A stretch of 64,000 nt of DNA from Brachionus plicatilis (GCA_010279815.1 QEOQ01000316.1:161434-225433); one strand, 5' to 3'. Positions 10,581 to 23,670 are shown, counted from the stretch's first letter. Numbers and translations: made by a program. The notes: generated by a model not told the origin, from the letters alone.

Positions 10581-11777
10581 CTTCCAATTTAAATATATTC
10601 CTTTATTTATTTTCTATTAAATTTCTTTTATAATCTTTTTTCTATATTAAATTACAGAATGAAATTAAAATGTCACAATTTAATAAAATATATTTCATCA
10701 TTATTCATTATTTATTAAGTTAAATTAAGCAAAAATTTGATTAATAATAAACTGCTACAGCAAATAGTCGATAACTTGATCGAACACCTTGATTATCCAG
10801 TGACAAAATGTTTCGGTAATTCTTGTGGTCCACTAATGTATCTATATGTAAATTTCAGAATACTCGAACATGTTCTTATCAAATAACTGAAATTATTTCA
10901 TTTTTCAAATTACCGATTTTAATAAAAAAAAGTTAAAAATTTATTTTTGCGAGGAACGAGCATCGCGACGAGCTAATAACCAGATGTGTACATAGGAAAA
11001 TTTAGGATACTAAACGATTTTTCAATTCAAGAATTGAAACCCTGCATTCTGATTCCACTAATACTTTAGCGCAACTATTAATAATAATAAAATCTAACAC
11101 TTTAATATTAAAATAAAAAGAAATAAAAGAAAATAACAAACAATTATTGTTCCTTTACTATTTTATCTGCCATGAAATTTACAATTAATTAATTAATCTT
11201 CAATAAATAAAACCATTTATGCATCAAAAGAAATAAACACCACACCAATTTCAAAATCAAATAAAGAATCCCCTGACGTTTCTAAACCAAAAAAAATAAC
11301 AAGAACAACGGCAGCTAACAAATGTCAACAACCTATGTAACCTATGTAATAATTTCTATTCAAAACATATATCTTTAATTAAAATTTTACATTTCAAATA
11401 CAATTTTCTGTAATTTTTTATACTTATCTAAAATGATTAATGATTAATAAAAATATTAATAATATATATTTAGATTTTTTAAAATTCTAATTTAGCCTTA
11501 AAACTCAATGCTTAATCAAAAACAAGTTCAAAAATCTTTTGTGCACCAATTAAGACATTTTATTTTTACTTTTATTTGATATTTTATAATCTTATTTTAT
11601 TTACAATTTGAAAAATAAAATATATTTAAATTAAACCTCCTCTACCCTTTTTGAACAAAGCCCATCAATGTTTCAACACATTTTTTATAAAATAACGACA
11701 CGTTACTCGCATATATAAAGCTCTGCTTCCTGTATCTTAACCTAATGATATCGGATTATGCTCAAGAAATTTTAAAT
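10581..11777. other. Intergenic spacer, no gene seen
   Basis: AT-rich. Contains a short GC-richer patch at 10945-10985 (GCGAGGAACGAGCATCGCGA) that is not part of an ORF. No RNA gene recognised. Confidence 0.35.
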
Positions 11778-11829
11778 GAAAAGCCATCCTCCTATTTTCT
11801 CATCTGGACAAAGAGGAGGATGGCTTTTC
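11778..11829. repeat. 16-bp perfect inverted repeat, 20-nt loop
   Basis: GAAAAGCCATCCTCCT at 11778-11793 and AGGAGGATGGCTTTTC at 11814-11829 are perfect reverse complements separated by 20 nt. The arms are richer in G+C than the surroundings. It could be a miniature element or an RNA hairpin; nothing adjacent decides. Confidence 0.7.
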
Positions 11830-12019
11830 TATAATTTCTAGTGATGAAATCGAATTAATATTTTTTATGCAAATCGAAACTCAAATTCCCATTAAAGAGT
11901 AACTGACCCTGCTGAGAAAGTTGGAATACTCAATTTTTTGTATTTTTAAAATGATATCTAAGGTTAAAAATAGAAAATTTATAGAGAATGTAGACGAGAA
12001 GTTTAGAAAGAAAATAAAT

Positions 12020-13325
12020 AGAGAAGAAAATTTTAGTTACAGTACAAAAAGTTAAAACGCTATAATTTATTTTCTAATCGCGCAAAAATGGTTCTGTAAA
12101 AAGTACAATATTGTACAAATTTGTACAACCGAATTCAAAGCTCTGCAATAACTCTGCAATTGAGAAAGCCTTTGACAAAACATCACACAATGGTATAATT
12201 GCAAAATTAAAAGAACACAATCTTCATAGAATATTTATCCGAAGACTTTCTCACAAACCGCTCTTTCAGAGTCAGCTATAATGGCCAGACTTCAAAAGAT
12301 AAGTCTATTAAATGTGGAGTCCCTCAGGGAAGTTGCCTATCCCCTACCATTTTCATTCTGTTTTTTAAACGATATAGCTAATAGTATTCCTCCTGATGTA
12401 AAAATAGCCTTGTTCGCAGATGACCTCTGTATCTGGGTATCCAGGACCAGTAAAAGGGAAATTCAAATAATTCTTCAAAAGGCAGTGAATAGAATCATTG
12501 AGTACTGCAAAAAATGCGGATTTAAAATTAACGAAAAAAAAACTTGCTACACAACATTTACCAAAGCTGGACTTCGAAAAAATTATGAGAAAAGATATGG
12601 AATGAAAATAAAAATTGGAAACTCACATATTCCTCTTGACCCAAATCCAACATTCCTTGGTATTAAACTAGATCCCAAAATCAACTACAAATAACATTTG
12701 AAAATTATCAATTCAAAACAAATTTCCAAAATAAACCTAATCAGGAAAATTAAAAGTTTTAAATGGAGATCATCTTTTAAAATTAACAGAATTTTATACA
12801 TGTCGCTCATACGATCATTATTCGACTAATGTTTTATAATACTTCAGTCAGGCACTCAGAACATAAGAGCCGAAATGCAAAAAATGCAAAATAGAGTCTT
12901 GCGAATCATAAAGTATTTTCCACTAAAGACAAGTATCAAAACAATCCACAAAGAGCTAAGAATCGACTTGATTGATGACAGAGCAAACAAGCTTTTTTCT
13001 AAATTTATCACCACAAGGCAAAGCCATGAAATAATAGCTCAAGAGATCCAGGACTTTCTGCTTCAAAACTCCTCCAGAAACAATTTAAAGTACAAAACAC
13101 CCTTTGATTCAATCATTAACACGCCAAACTCTTAGCAAAAATTTAATTTAACAATTCATATAAAATCTAGATATTAATTATACACATATAATTAATACAT
13201 ATCTTAATCATATTGCAACCATGTGGGCTGAAAAGAAGAATGGGAACTGCCCTGGAAAAAAACTTTTCCTAAATTATTTTTTTAATAAATAAATAAATAA
13301 ATTTGTACTAAAATTTCACATTGCC
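12020..13325. mobile_element. MITE split by a non-LTR retrotransposon
   Basis: The left piece (12020-12161) carries GAAAATTTTAGTTACAGTAC and the CTCTGCAATAACTCTGCAAT block of the GCATTGTGAATTTT family. The right piece (13301-13325) ends TTTGTACTAAAATTTCACAT followed by TGCC, the matching terminus. Between them lies the retrotransposon fragment at 12162-13300. Confidence 0.65.
12162..13300 (+). pseudogene. 5'-truncated non-LTR retrotransposon reverse transcriptase
   Basis: Starts within the RT domain (EKAFDK, HNGIIAKLKEHNL). It continues FLTNRSFRVSYNGQ, KCGVPQGSCLSP, then FLNDIANSIPP, the catalytic FADDL at 12413-12427, and the RT-thumb region with CGFKINEKKT and FLGIKLDPKINYK. A frameshift occurs in a T run near 12360, and stops at about 12692 and 12826 break the frame. 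The C-terminal part QKMQNRVLRIIKYFPLKTS and following residues is typical of jockey-like LINE ORF2 ends. The 3' end is an (ATAA)n tail at 13284-13300. RT identity is certain from motifs; the clade is inferred. Confidence 0.85.
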
Positions 13326-13535
13326 ATAAATTCAAAAAGTGTCAAAATTGACACCACCGGTCCTTAGAGGTACACATTTTTTTGCTGCCTGAAAATTCAA
13401 TTTTTTTTAATTCAAAATTTGAATTTTTGATACCAAATAAAGTTTGTGAAATAAAATTATCGAAAACTTTTTTCAAACGGAAAATATTTAAAGATTTATA
13501 CTCAAAAAATTGACACTGCGGTCCTTTGAATGTTA
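13326..13535. repeat. piggyBac-like terminal motifs, GTGTCAA..TTGACAC
   Basis: AAAAAGTGTCAAAATTGACA followed by CCACCGGTCCTTAGAGGTA at 13337-13375 is the reverse complement of the motif at 5628-5670. A degenerate form (AATTGACACTGCGGTCCTTT) lies at 13508-13527. It probably marks element ends with little left between. Confidence 0.45.
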
Positions 13536-14024
13536 AAAACAATAAAAGTTCAACATTCTAGTACATTTTTTTACGGCATTTTCAAAATAAATTGTAATAT
13601 TGTGTAATTTTTGGCAATAAATTGTAATTTTAATTTTTTTTATAAAACAAATATACAAATTATTTTACATATTAAAACTGAATTGAATGGCTAGTATTAT
13701 AAAGTTTTAAAATTTTTAATGAAAATATCTATTACCTGCAGAAACATTAAAATATTATTCCGAATAAAAAAAAATTTTTCATCCATTGTATTAAAATCAA
13801 TGAATCAATTAATTTGTTAATAAATAAATAAAAATTTAATTATCTTTCATTGTCATTTAAATTTTTTTCATGAAAAATCTTGGCAGTGTGATATTTAAAT
13901 AAAGATTTAAAAGCGAATACATTTCATGATCATTTAATTCTGTAACACAATTTAATTAAAAGTAATTTTTGAAATATTTATTGAAATTTAAATGCTGTTT
14001 ACTTTAAATTTTAAATCTAAAAGC
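13536..14024. other. Spacer with 3' UTR of TMEM14
   Basis: AT-rich; no ORF. An AATAAA poly(A) signal on the minus strand at about 13977-13982, some 45 bp past the TMEM14 stop, suggests the transcript ends here. Confidence 0.45.
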
Positions 14025-14401
14025 TCAATTGGAAACTCTCATTCCAAGACGAGCTGTTTGTGCCAAAGACAGTGCAGCCATGAGACCAGCTGGCATTAGC
14101 TTACCAGTTCTCCAAAATCTCATGCCCATAACTCCAAGCAAAACAGTACTGGTCACTAGACCTAAATGAAATCGTCTCGGATCCTGTGATGTGAGAACGG
14201 CGCCATAGGTTGCTGCAGCGCCAAAAGCCAGACCAGCTGCCAACGATGGAATGCTGTCTGGTAAATAAATAAATTCAAATTAATGATAAAATTTGATAGA
14301 GTGGTCTTACTAGCTTTTAGATAACCAATTAAACCACCGGCCACGATTGCTAAACCATAGCCATAGCTCAAAAAGTCTGTTCGCGAAACATTTTGACTCA
14401 T
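14025..14401 (-). CDS. TMEM14: TMEM14 family membrane protein
   Basis: Two exons, 14311-14401 and 14025-14257, are joined by a 53-nt GT-AG intron in phase 1, giving 107 residues, the usual family length. The protein reads MSQNVSRTDFLSYGYGLAIV, then GGLIGYLKANSIPSLAAGLA, AAATYGA, RRFHLGLVTSTVLLGVMGMR, and ends LAQTARLGMRVSN. The GGxxGYxKAxSxPSLAAGL signature and three or four Gly/Ala-rich membrane helices are diagnostic of the TMEM14 (UPF0136) family; animal TMEM14C is a mitochondrial inner-membrane protein needed for porphyrin transport in heme synthesis. The A or C paralogue cannot be decided. Its start lies 172 bp from the stop of the chimaerin gene on the same strand. Confidence 0.92.
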
Positions 14402-14573
14402 TTCTGCAGAAAATAATTAATTGTTCTAAATTTAAGATACCTAATTAAACAACAATTCAATTTGTTGATTTTTTGTGCAATTGAAAAAAATTTAAATTTT
14501 ATAAAAATTTTATCTTTAAAAATAATTTAAAAAAAATTCTCTATAAAAATGTCTAATTGAATTTAATATATTT

Positions 14574-16945
14574 TTATTTATCAAAAATAACCGAACAATT
14601 TGCAATCAACAGTTCGGTAATTTTTTGCTCCTTGTGAGTATTTTTTAAGGCAAGAATTGGATCAGGATTTATTGAACGCATCAGTGTTGGTCCAAATACT
14701 ATGGCTAGATTTTCGTAGTTCATTTGATTCTTAGAGCTGTATTTCGATACTCTTTTAAAAAAATTACTAAATTAATTTTTCATTACTAGAATAAATACTT
14801 GTATAAGTGTTCCATTAGATACTTCAAAGTAAGATAGTGAGCTGGCGGCAACTCTTGCACGCATATTTTAATTATTTGAATTACATTTGAATTTTGAGTA
14901 GGTGAGTCTTGAAAATTCCAATTTGGTTATAAAATAAAAAATATTTATTAGAACATTTACAGAAAATAGACAAAATGTAAACAAAATTTACTAAAAAGCA
15001 AAAATATTTGTCTTAACAAGTTTTCAATGGATCGTGGCACAATTTTTATAAATTAAAAAAAAAGAATGAAAAAATTTAACAGCTGATGATCATGAGCTGA
15101 TTTTTTAAGAAATTTATTTTGAAATTTTTTATTTCAAATGTATTTGTATCTAGCATTCATAATTAAAAACTAAATTTAAAAATTAATTTAAAATATTAAT
15201 TTTCAAACAGATAATAAAATGAAAAAATTGATCTTTCCTACAAATATTTTTGAAATTAATTTTTTAAATCTGCATTGCATAAAGATCATGTTACATTAAA
15301 ATTATTTAAATTAATTCAAAGATTAATTTTAATAACTATTGATAAAATCTTTGAATTGATCATCGACTTCAAGATAACCTTTAATTCAGCATCCAAAATT
15401 ATCTTACATAAATAATGCATAATCTATTTTTATTCTATTTTCTAATTTTTAAAAAATACTTTTTGATCCCTTGGTTCTCCCAAAAAGTATTTTAAAAAAT
15501 AAATAAATCAGTTGTCTAAATTGATCTTAATATTAGTAAATTAGCAGCCAATTAACAAAATTTTTTTTGAATTTTTTTTTTAAAAACGAAAAAATATTTT
15601 ATTTTAGTTACATTAAAAAAAAAAAAAGATTATGATCAAACTTGAGATTAATTTTGATAATTTAAAAAAAATATTAACTAATTTTAATTTAATAAAAATT
15701 AAAGTAAATTTTAATTTTAGTAAATTTTCGTAAAAATAATTATTTTTTAGTAACATTTTTTTAAAATTTGCAAATGTATAAATTGGTTAAATTAAGCAAA
15801 TTATTTTTTATTACAAACAAACAAAGAAATAAAAAAAAATTGCAAGATTATATTTAAACTTCGTTTGAAGAACTCAGTCTTTTTTAATAGAACTTTGAAA
15901 ATCAAATTAATCAAGTTTAACATATTAACTTTAATTTTTGGTAGTTTCCTTTTTGGCTTTTAGCAGCGTGGGAGCGAGCAAGAAAGCCATTTTGTATTTA
16001 AGCCGAAAATTTTAAATGAAAATCTCTTTTATTTAAAATTCATTTGCATTTAATTTTGTTCCTGCTTCTAATTTCAAGCATCTCACAAGACTTTTGTGAT
16101 CGAGTTTCTTATTTGGGTCTTTATGCTTAATTTACTGAACTCAATGCGTTATCCATTTTGGTAATTATTTCAAAATATAGATCAGAAACCTGAGCTTACT
16201 TTTTAATTAAAAAAAAAAACTTGTTTATTAATTTTTTTTAAAATTCATTTTAAATTTAAGTTAAAAAAATTTAAGGAATTTCTCGACATTTTTTTTGTTA
16301 TTTTATGTGTTTATTTGTAATGAAAAAAATTCAATATTTTTTCATATAATTTTTAAAGGCAATTTTTTAAGTTAATTTCCGTAATTTGACAAAATTTTAC
16401 AATAATTAACGCAAAATGCCGTAAATTTATTAGTTTTTGCTTTTAGTACTTTACGGTAATTTAATATGGTAAAAATTTTTAAAATTTTGTTAAATTATGG
16501 TAAAATCCTTGCATCAGACCATCACTGTAATTTTTTTTTATTTCATTTTCTTTCGAGTAATATTCCAATTCTGAAGCATCAATTCACTCTAATAGTTTAA
16601 ATCATTCAGAAGATCATTTATTTTTTTTATTTCTGAATCGAATTTAGTTGATAAAATTAAAAGAATGTCAACCGAAATTGAGATAATAAATGTTTGTCTT
16701 AAGTATCAAATTTCTATTTTAAATAAAAAAATACCAAAAATTGAATATAATACTATATAATAAAATACTTTTATAATTTTTTGTAAAATTTTTTTTTTAT
16801 AAAGTTAAATTTCTTTATTTTATTTTTATGTTTTAATTATTCCTTAAAATGCTTTCTTAAATAATTTTTTGTATATTATTCTCAGTTTTTAGATCCTGAA
16901 GAAGGCGACACGCGCCAATCGTCTTTTGAAAAAATAAATATATTT

Positions 16946-16984
<39 letters not shown>

Positions 16985-19900
16985 GCTACAGCAGACAAGC
17001 TGCGGAGCAATGCTATTTATAGACTTGCTATGGTAGCTGTCTGATTTCAACATAATCCATCATAATGACATTTTTACATTTTTAGATTTTTTGTGCAAAA
17101 TTTCAGAAATTAAAAAAAAACTCTTCCAAATTATTAATTACTAAAATTAAAAATAAAAATTTTATGAAATATTGCATAAAAAATCTAAAAATATGAAAAT
17201 GTAAAATGCAAAATTTTCTCCATTTTGCCAGTACTTTTCCATATTTTTAATTTGACTCTTAATATTTTTCATATTTAATAAAAGTAAATTAATAGAATTT
17301 TAAAAAAAGAAAAAATTCATTTCTAATATAAGCAATAAAAAAATAATGTTTGTATTAACAATAACAATACAATTTATTAAAAAAAATGATTAATACTATT
17401 ATTTTTTGCTGCAACCACTTGGACAAAAAAAATATTTTTTTAAACTAATTTAGAATCGCATTTAGAATACATTCTCTCTAAATTTTCATTATTTTTTTAT
17501 TTAAATAATTTAAATATAAATATGGCTGATATTAAATACCATATCTATATAAATGAATTTAGGATATAATTTTAATTATAAAAATATCTAATTTATTTAA
17601 TATTTAATTTAATTTATTCCAAAATATTGTATCTCATTTAAGTGAATTATGTGTGAATATTTTTTTTGATGTTAAATATATCAATAGAAACTTATATTTC
17701 TCAATTAAACTATAAATAATCTGTAAAAATTTTCATGATTTTTTGATCAATTAATTTATAACGCAGAAGACTATACGCTTTTTAAAGAATTTTATTCTTA
17801 TCAAGAAGCATTAGTAGTTCTTCAAGATTAATTTTAATATATTATATATATATATAATTTTGTTTCTCATTATTTTTTAATTTTTTTTAATTTTTTGATA
17901 CTTTAATTATTAAAAAACAAATTAATAAATAAAATTAGATACTTTTATAAATTTTTATTTTATATTTTTTAAGGCAAATTAAAGTTTGAGATCAAGATCA
18001 AAAGATCAAACTATAAATTGTAATATTTTTTTTAATAATAGAGAAAAATAAATCTTTTCTAAAGCAATTACTTGACATGTCATGTCAAGTTTATTTTCAT
18101 ATTTAAAATTTTTAAATATCCATTTTTATTGAACTTTAATATTTTCAAATATTTTAATTGATTTTAATGAAAACTTACTTTTAAAGACAAAAAAATTAAC
18201 TGTTTTAAAATTTAAAATTTATTTAAATAGAAAAATAAAATTATTTCAGTTTGAATGAATGGATACAAAAGTTAAAAATTTGAATTTGTGAATTAACTTA
18301 ACCTGAATTATTTGAATTATTGATTGTTTTTGTTAAATAAATTAGAGATCAATCATTTTGATGTTAATTTGATAATGAATCATTATTAGGCATAACATGT
18401 CTAGTATTGTTTAGTATCTATTTCTTAAAAATTATTAAAATCATTAGATTAATTAAACTTTAAAATTTTAAATGATCGTTTTGATCTTAAAATTTGATCT
18501 GAAACTTCAATTTGCCTTTTTTAAGTACTAAAATCATTTACTTAGATAAAAAATTAATTTGTAGCCATTAAATAATATAATAAAAAAAATAATTTAGATA
18601 CTAGTTTTAATTTTTTTCCAAATTTTCTAAATTTTACTAGATTTTTCCATTTCATATTCGTTTTTTACGAAAATTTACGAAAAAATTGGAAAATTTTTAT
18701 TCCTAATTTTTTTAAAATTTGTTTAACTCACTGAAAAAAGTTAAAAATGGCCTAAAAATTGAATTTTTTGGCATTTCTGTTTTTACGTAAATTTTCGAAA
18801 AATTGCGTAAAAACTCAAATATCACTGTTATTAAAATAAATTGGTTCAATCGGCTGGTGAGAGTCCTGGGCGAAAGCCACTCGAATAAATTGTAAAAAAA
18901 AAAAGAAAAAAATTTAAACTTACTCAAGGACTCGATGAGTCTGTTGTAAACTTCAAAAGTTATCAGGGGTATGGGCAACTGTCTTAGATAGAGCTTTAGA
19001 AGACTACAAATCACATGAATGTCATTGTATTTAAATTCATTGAAATCCACATTATCACTGCGGTCAAACGCCAGACGCAGTTCTTCAATGGCGTCACTAA
19101 AGCCCGACACACGATACAGGCCTTCACTTTCTATAGCCCCTTTTCTTCTCTCAATCTCTTCGATGCACTTCTCGATCACAACTGGCCGAATTGAGTTGGT
19201 CGCCTTGACCAAAGTGGTCAAATCAACTCCAAATATGCGCTTGATGTATCTCATCTGGGGCTCACAGTCCGCAGGCGTTCTCTCCGAGCATTTTTTGTGA
19301 GCTTGGAAGCCGCAATCCTGGCACTTGACGCCCTGAGACACCAGACCCCACATAAAGTTGAGACAAAAGTCGCACCAATGTGGACCCTTGAAATTCTGTG
19401 CCTTGAATCTGTGCGGCTTTTCCGAATTCATGATGTTAAATCTGTCTATGATGTTGTTTGACTTTGAGGACGAGTTCAGCTGACTTCTGGCCTCTGAGTC
19501 GCCAAACAAGCGGTTTTCTTTGTCCAGCTGAGTCAAAGTGTTGGTGGCTTGTTGCAGCGCTTGGTGATGGAAGCTGGTGGAGAAGGTGTGCTGAAATTGC
19601 TGGTGAATTTGCTGCTGAATTTGTTGGTGAACGTTTTGGTGCCGCTGGAAATTGGCGTGCGCCGATTGAGCTTGGGGAGGCGAGCTTTTTTGCGGTGGAA
19701 GTGATTGGCGATTTTGTCTGGCCAGAAGAGCAGTCCGTGAGGCCACATAAGGCGATTCAGCATAGTTGTTCTCTTCGGCCATCATGGCTATGTAATTTGA
19801 GGCATGTTTTTCTATGTAGAATGAAATGAGCCCGTCATGGACCAGGTCTATTATGGAATCGAAGCGTTTTTCTCCCACATAGAACGCGCCGTCGTAGTAG

Positions 19901-20369
19901 ACCTTGTAGTTTTTGGTCTCATTGCTGAATTTAATTGCCAATGTTATGGAACCGGGAGGGTTGTTGCTCTCGCGCACCAAAAAATTTCCATCCTCATTGC
20001 CAATCAGTTGTTCAGACTCTTGTCTGCTGATCATTCCATGATACTCTGCTCCGTAATAAGACGGACGATTCACGGCCTACAGGATTTTTTCAATTTTTTT
20101 TGTCAATTCTTTCAAAAGGATACTTGCGCTTTTTTGGCACAATACTGGTTTTGGATACGGGGCCTGCAGTTGCAGCTGGTACACTGATTAACAAATTTTT
20201 TTTTTAAAGTTTTTTAATTTTTGTTTGTCAACTAAAAATTTAATAACAAGTTCTTACGGTATGTTTTCCAAACTGGTATTGGGTGGTTTCTAAGACTGTC
20301 TAAAGAGAAATTTTTGGTAATCATTCATTCAGAATTTGGCATGAATTTCTTCTTACTTATTCCGTCCAT
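14574..20369 (-). CDS. CHN1: Chimaerin, SH2-C1-RhoGAP, complete six-exon gene
   Basis: Exons: 20357-20369, 20258-20299, 20128-20183, 18924-20076, 14799-14907 and 14574-14751, all in phase, giving 516 residues. The N-terminus reads MDGINSLRNHPIPVWKTYLY, then QLQLQAPYPKP, as in alpha2/beta2-chimaerins (PxWKSYLYQLQ). SH2 domain spans about residues 42-130 with the phosphotyrosine-binding Arg in FLVRES. A Gln/His-rich linker, longer than in vertebrates, follows. The C1 diacylglycerol-binding domain is near 258-308 (HRFKAQNFKGPHWCDFC, CQDCGFQAHKKC). RhoGAP runs from about 320 to the end, with the Arg finger in GLYRVSG and NLAIVFGPTLMRS in the last exon. The family inactivates Rac at membranes. The intron between exons 3 and 4 is GC-AG (AGC|GCAAGT, 51 nt); a GT donor there breaks the frame. 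Exons 4 and 5 are separated by 4.0 kb. CHN1 versus CHN2 orthology is not decided. Confidence 0.93.
14908..18923 (-). other. 4.0-kb chimaerin intron
   Basis: All other chimaerin introns are 47-74 nt; this one is 4 kb. Donor A|GTAAGT at 18923 and acceptor TTTTCAAG at 14908. It holds a retroelement tail (16895-16981), A/T repeats, and GTAAATTTACGG/TTTACGAAAATTTACG palindromic stretches near 16380-16510 and 18660-18820 that resemble the interior of the element at 24283-25465. No exon was found. Confidence 0.7.
16895..16981 (+). mobile_element. Retroelement 3' tail with (TAA)n
   Basis: CCTGAAGAAGGCGACACGCG followed by CCAATCGTCTTTTGAAAAAA and TAAATATATTTT leads into about ten TAA repeats. CCTGAAGAAGGC...CGTC..GAAA is a motif often seen at the 3' end of invertebrate retrotransposons. 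No coding part remains. Confidence 0.5.
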
Positions 20370-23300
20370 TTTTTTATATTTACAATTTAAATTGGGTCTA
20401 AAAGTTCCAAAAAATTCATTCTAGAAAATAGGCTTTTTTCAGGATGGTGTCAAATTGGAAAAAAAAAGATACAACTATTTAGTTATTAATTTTTTTATTT
20501 CTGAATCACTGATCTAGATCAGTAAAAAATAAAGAATAAATTTGAATTAAACTGAACCCAAATGAATGTGGCTATAGCAGATTATTATTGAAAATTTAAG
20601 CATTACTTTTGATATAAACATAAATTAATGCAAAAATGCAAGTGTTTCAAATAAAGATCAGTTTTGATGTTCATTAGCAAAGCATGTTTTAATGACTTGG
20701 ATTCATCATTTATTCGATTTTGATGAGGTCTAAATGGAACAAAAGTACGAAACAATTTTGGCTGGCAAAATAATCGATTTTTTTTCAATTATTTTCTAGT
20801 TTAATTTCAAATTTTATTTCAATCATAAATAAAAAGAATTTAAATTTTCAAATTTTTATCAAACAAATATTGTTAATTATTTTGATAGATTTAAATTAAA
20901 ATCAATAATTCAATTACTACTGCATTTTTTAATGAAAAATAATAAATTAATGAATTTCAGCAGAAATATTTTATAAGAGAAAATTAAGAATATTAAATTT
21001 TTCCTGAGATTGAAACTCAGACTGTTTGAAATGCAACTTAATCACCCCTTTCAACCTGGTGCTTGTTGTTTTACAATTAATGATTTTCTTCAACATTTTT
21101 AGAAATATTTTAAAACCTGGTAAAAAAAATATCAAAAATTAAAATCCATTAAAAAAAAAAAAACATATGAAAATTTTTATTTAATTTTTCAAAAAATCTT
21201 CTTGAAATCATCACAATAAAATAACTTATTACTTATTATCAGTAAATGATTGTGGTTCTGCTATTCTATATTTTAAATATATCCATTTAAACAAGAGTTG
21301 TTTAAAAGACCTAAATTAAAGTCCAAGTCCGGGCTTTTAAATTTCTTATTTTTTTTTAAGCTTGGAAAAACGATAAACTAGAATAAAAATAATTTTAAAA
21401 ATAAAATAAAGTATGAACAGTCAAAAATTGAAAAAATTAAAATTGACTTAAATTTTTAAATTATACTTGAACTTGACTTGAGACTTGTGACTTTTGAACA
21501 ACTCTGATTTAAAGTTGTTTTGATTTAATCAGTTTTTATGATCAAGTTTTTAAATAATCCATTTATAAATCATTTATTTTAAAAGACAACAAAAAAATTG
21601 TCGTAAAGGAAAATATGAAATTTAAAAATTTAAGTTCATTTTTAATTTTTTCAATTATTGATGGTTCATACTTTTTTTTTGACCAAAACAAATATCTGCG
21701 ATCATTTTAATTTTATTTGATCGTTAGCATGATTTTAAAGAAATTAATTTGAATTTGATTGATCTGAATGAAAATCAAATCATATTAATCTTCAAAAATT
21801 GCCTAAATTTTAATCTAGATATTTAAAGATTTGGCATCTCGTATTAATTTCATTTATCTCATGATCAAATTGCTCGAATATCGAATTTATTTCCACAAGA
21901 TCAAGATAATTTCTTAAAAAATGAAAATTTTAATTTTAAGGATTTAAAGCAATAATTTAAGATGTTAGATAAAAATGGATTTAAATTTTTCAATCTTGAA
22001 AATTTATCCTGTTTAAAAATTAGATCTGAAAAGAAATCCAATAGCCTAATTTTTAAAATAAAAATTCTAGGACTTTAAAAGTAAAAGATGTTAACAAATA
22101 AAATATATTTATTTTTTAAATTTAATTCACAAATATAATTATTGATTTTTGTAAAATTTGAATAAAACAAAGATAAAAAAAGAAATTTTAAAAATGGATC
22201 TAAAATTTAATAATAAAATTTCAAAAGTAAATCAATATAGCATATAATATGAATACGTTTTTGAATCATACTCTCAATTTTATTTTTTAAAAAATTTTAT
22301 AAAATCATAATTCGCATCAATACACAAAAGCTTGAATTATTTTAGACAGCTGATTTTAAAAGATGATGATTTTTTTTATTAAGAATAATTGCACATAAAA
22401 AAGAGACTTGCTGAATCTAGGTATCAAGAATTAAAGAAGAGTATCGCAACAGGGAAATCTCAATATTCAAAATCATCAACCTCAGCATCAACCCTGGCTG
22501 TACAGCAAAAGATTAGGTCTTAATTTTTCTAAAATGAATCAAATAGCGCATTAAAAATCGATTGAATAAAAATATATATTTTTTTTAATAATAAAAAAAT
22601 CTACTTGACCATCGGTTAATAATAAATAAAGATCAAGAAATTTTTTTAAAACAATTTTATTTTTTTAATCAACTTTAGCACTTAATCTGCTTAATGTTAT
22701 TGGTTTTTCTCGATCCTGTTATTAAATTCATTTTCGTGTCTATTTTCAATTCCTAGGATTTTTTTCTGACATAATTTTTTTTTGTTGGGAGTCTGGGCTT
22801 GGCAAAGAATTTTAAAATTTTCAAAAAAATCAATCTTGTATAATACAAAGATGTTATTCATTGGAAAAATTTGAAAGTTAAATTTTTCGATCAAAATAAA
22901 AACCAACATTCAAAATTTGGGAAAAAAAATTTAAATCAATTAAAAAAATTCTTAAAAAAAAAAAAAACAAACCAATTTTTTTTAATTGACGCAAAAATCA
23001 TAGAAATAAAAAGCTCGATTTTTGTATTTAAAATTTAAATTTAATTTATTTTTACTGGTTATTTAAAAAAAAAAGAAAAAAAAAAGTTACAATAAAGAAA
23101 AGTATCAATAATTTATTTTAAAAAAATTGTATCATATAAATAGAAAAAAAATCTGAAAACACTTTTCACTCTCTCTCATCAATTCAGACGAATCTAACAT
23201 CAGGCAATTTAAAAGCCATTTAAATCGATTTTAATTGTAAAATATGATTAAACAATGTATTTGAAAAGGCTGTTATTTAACAAAAAAAAAATCTGAAAAA

Positions 23301-23670
23301 AAAAACACATAAATGAAGTTGAACCGCACTACCGGGTTTTCTGTTTTGCATGATTTTATTCTTAACTCAATTTTTGTCCATTTAAAAAAACTATTCAAAA
23401 TTCAAAAACCAAGTACTCGGCTTTTTGCCATGCAAAAGAACACCACGGCACATGGAATAGATTACTCAATTCTAAAACGAACTAATCATTTAATGATATG
23501 GAAAAAAATTGGCATCACAATCATCAAACATTGGTATAAAGTTGGAAACAAAGAGAGGAACAAAAAAAAAATTTAAATCATTACAAGACCTTAGTCTCAC
23601 TTTTTTTTTCATATAAAAATAAAAAAATAAACAAAAAACAATTTTTATGATCAATGGCAACCATTTTGGA
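20370..23670. other. Intergenic, chimaerin promoter side to TGF-beta 3' end
   Basis: Gene-poor and AT-rich. It should hold the chimaerin promoter just above 20369 and the 3' UTR of the TGF-beta gene below 23671. An odd coding-like patch is described at 22404-22523. A frame at 23313-23576 beginning MKLNRTTGFSVLHDF has no supporting features. Confidence 0.4.
22404..22523 (+). other. Coding-like patch, possible orphan terminal exon
   Basis: Plus frame RLAESRYQELKKSIATGKSQ, YSKSSTSASTLAVQQKIRS, then TAA. The codon choice is richer in G+C than the surroundings. It could begin after an AAAAAAG acceptor at 22403. No partner exon is recognised upstream on the plus strand, so this may be a remnant or chance. 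Confidence 0.25.

Noticed and set aside
16951..16981. CRISPR-like or coding repeat
   Set aside because: A simple (TAA)n microsatellite at a retroelement tail; no CRISPR array exists in this eukaryotic window.
23313..23576. Plus ORF MKLNRTTGFSVLHDF
   Set aside because: No splice sites, family or codon signal; likely chance in AT-rich DNA.
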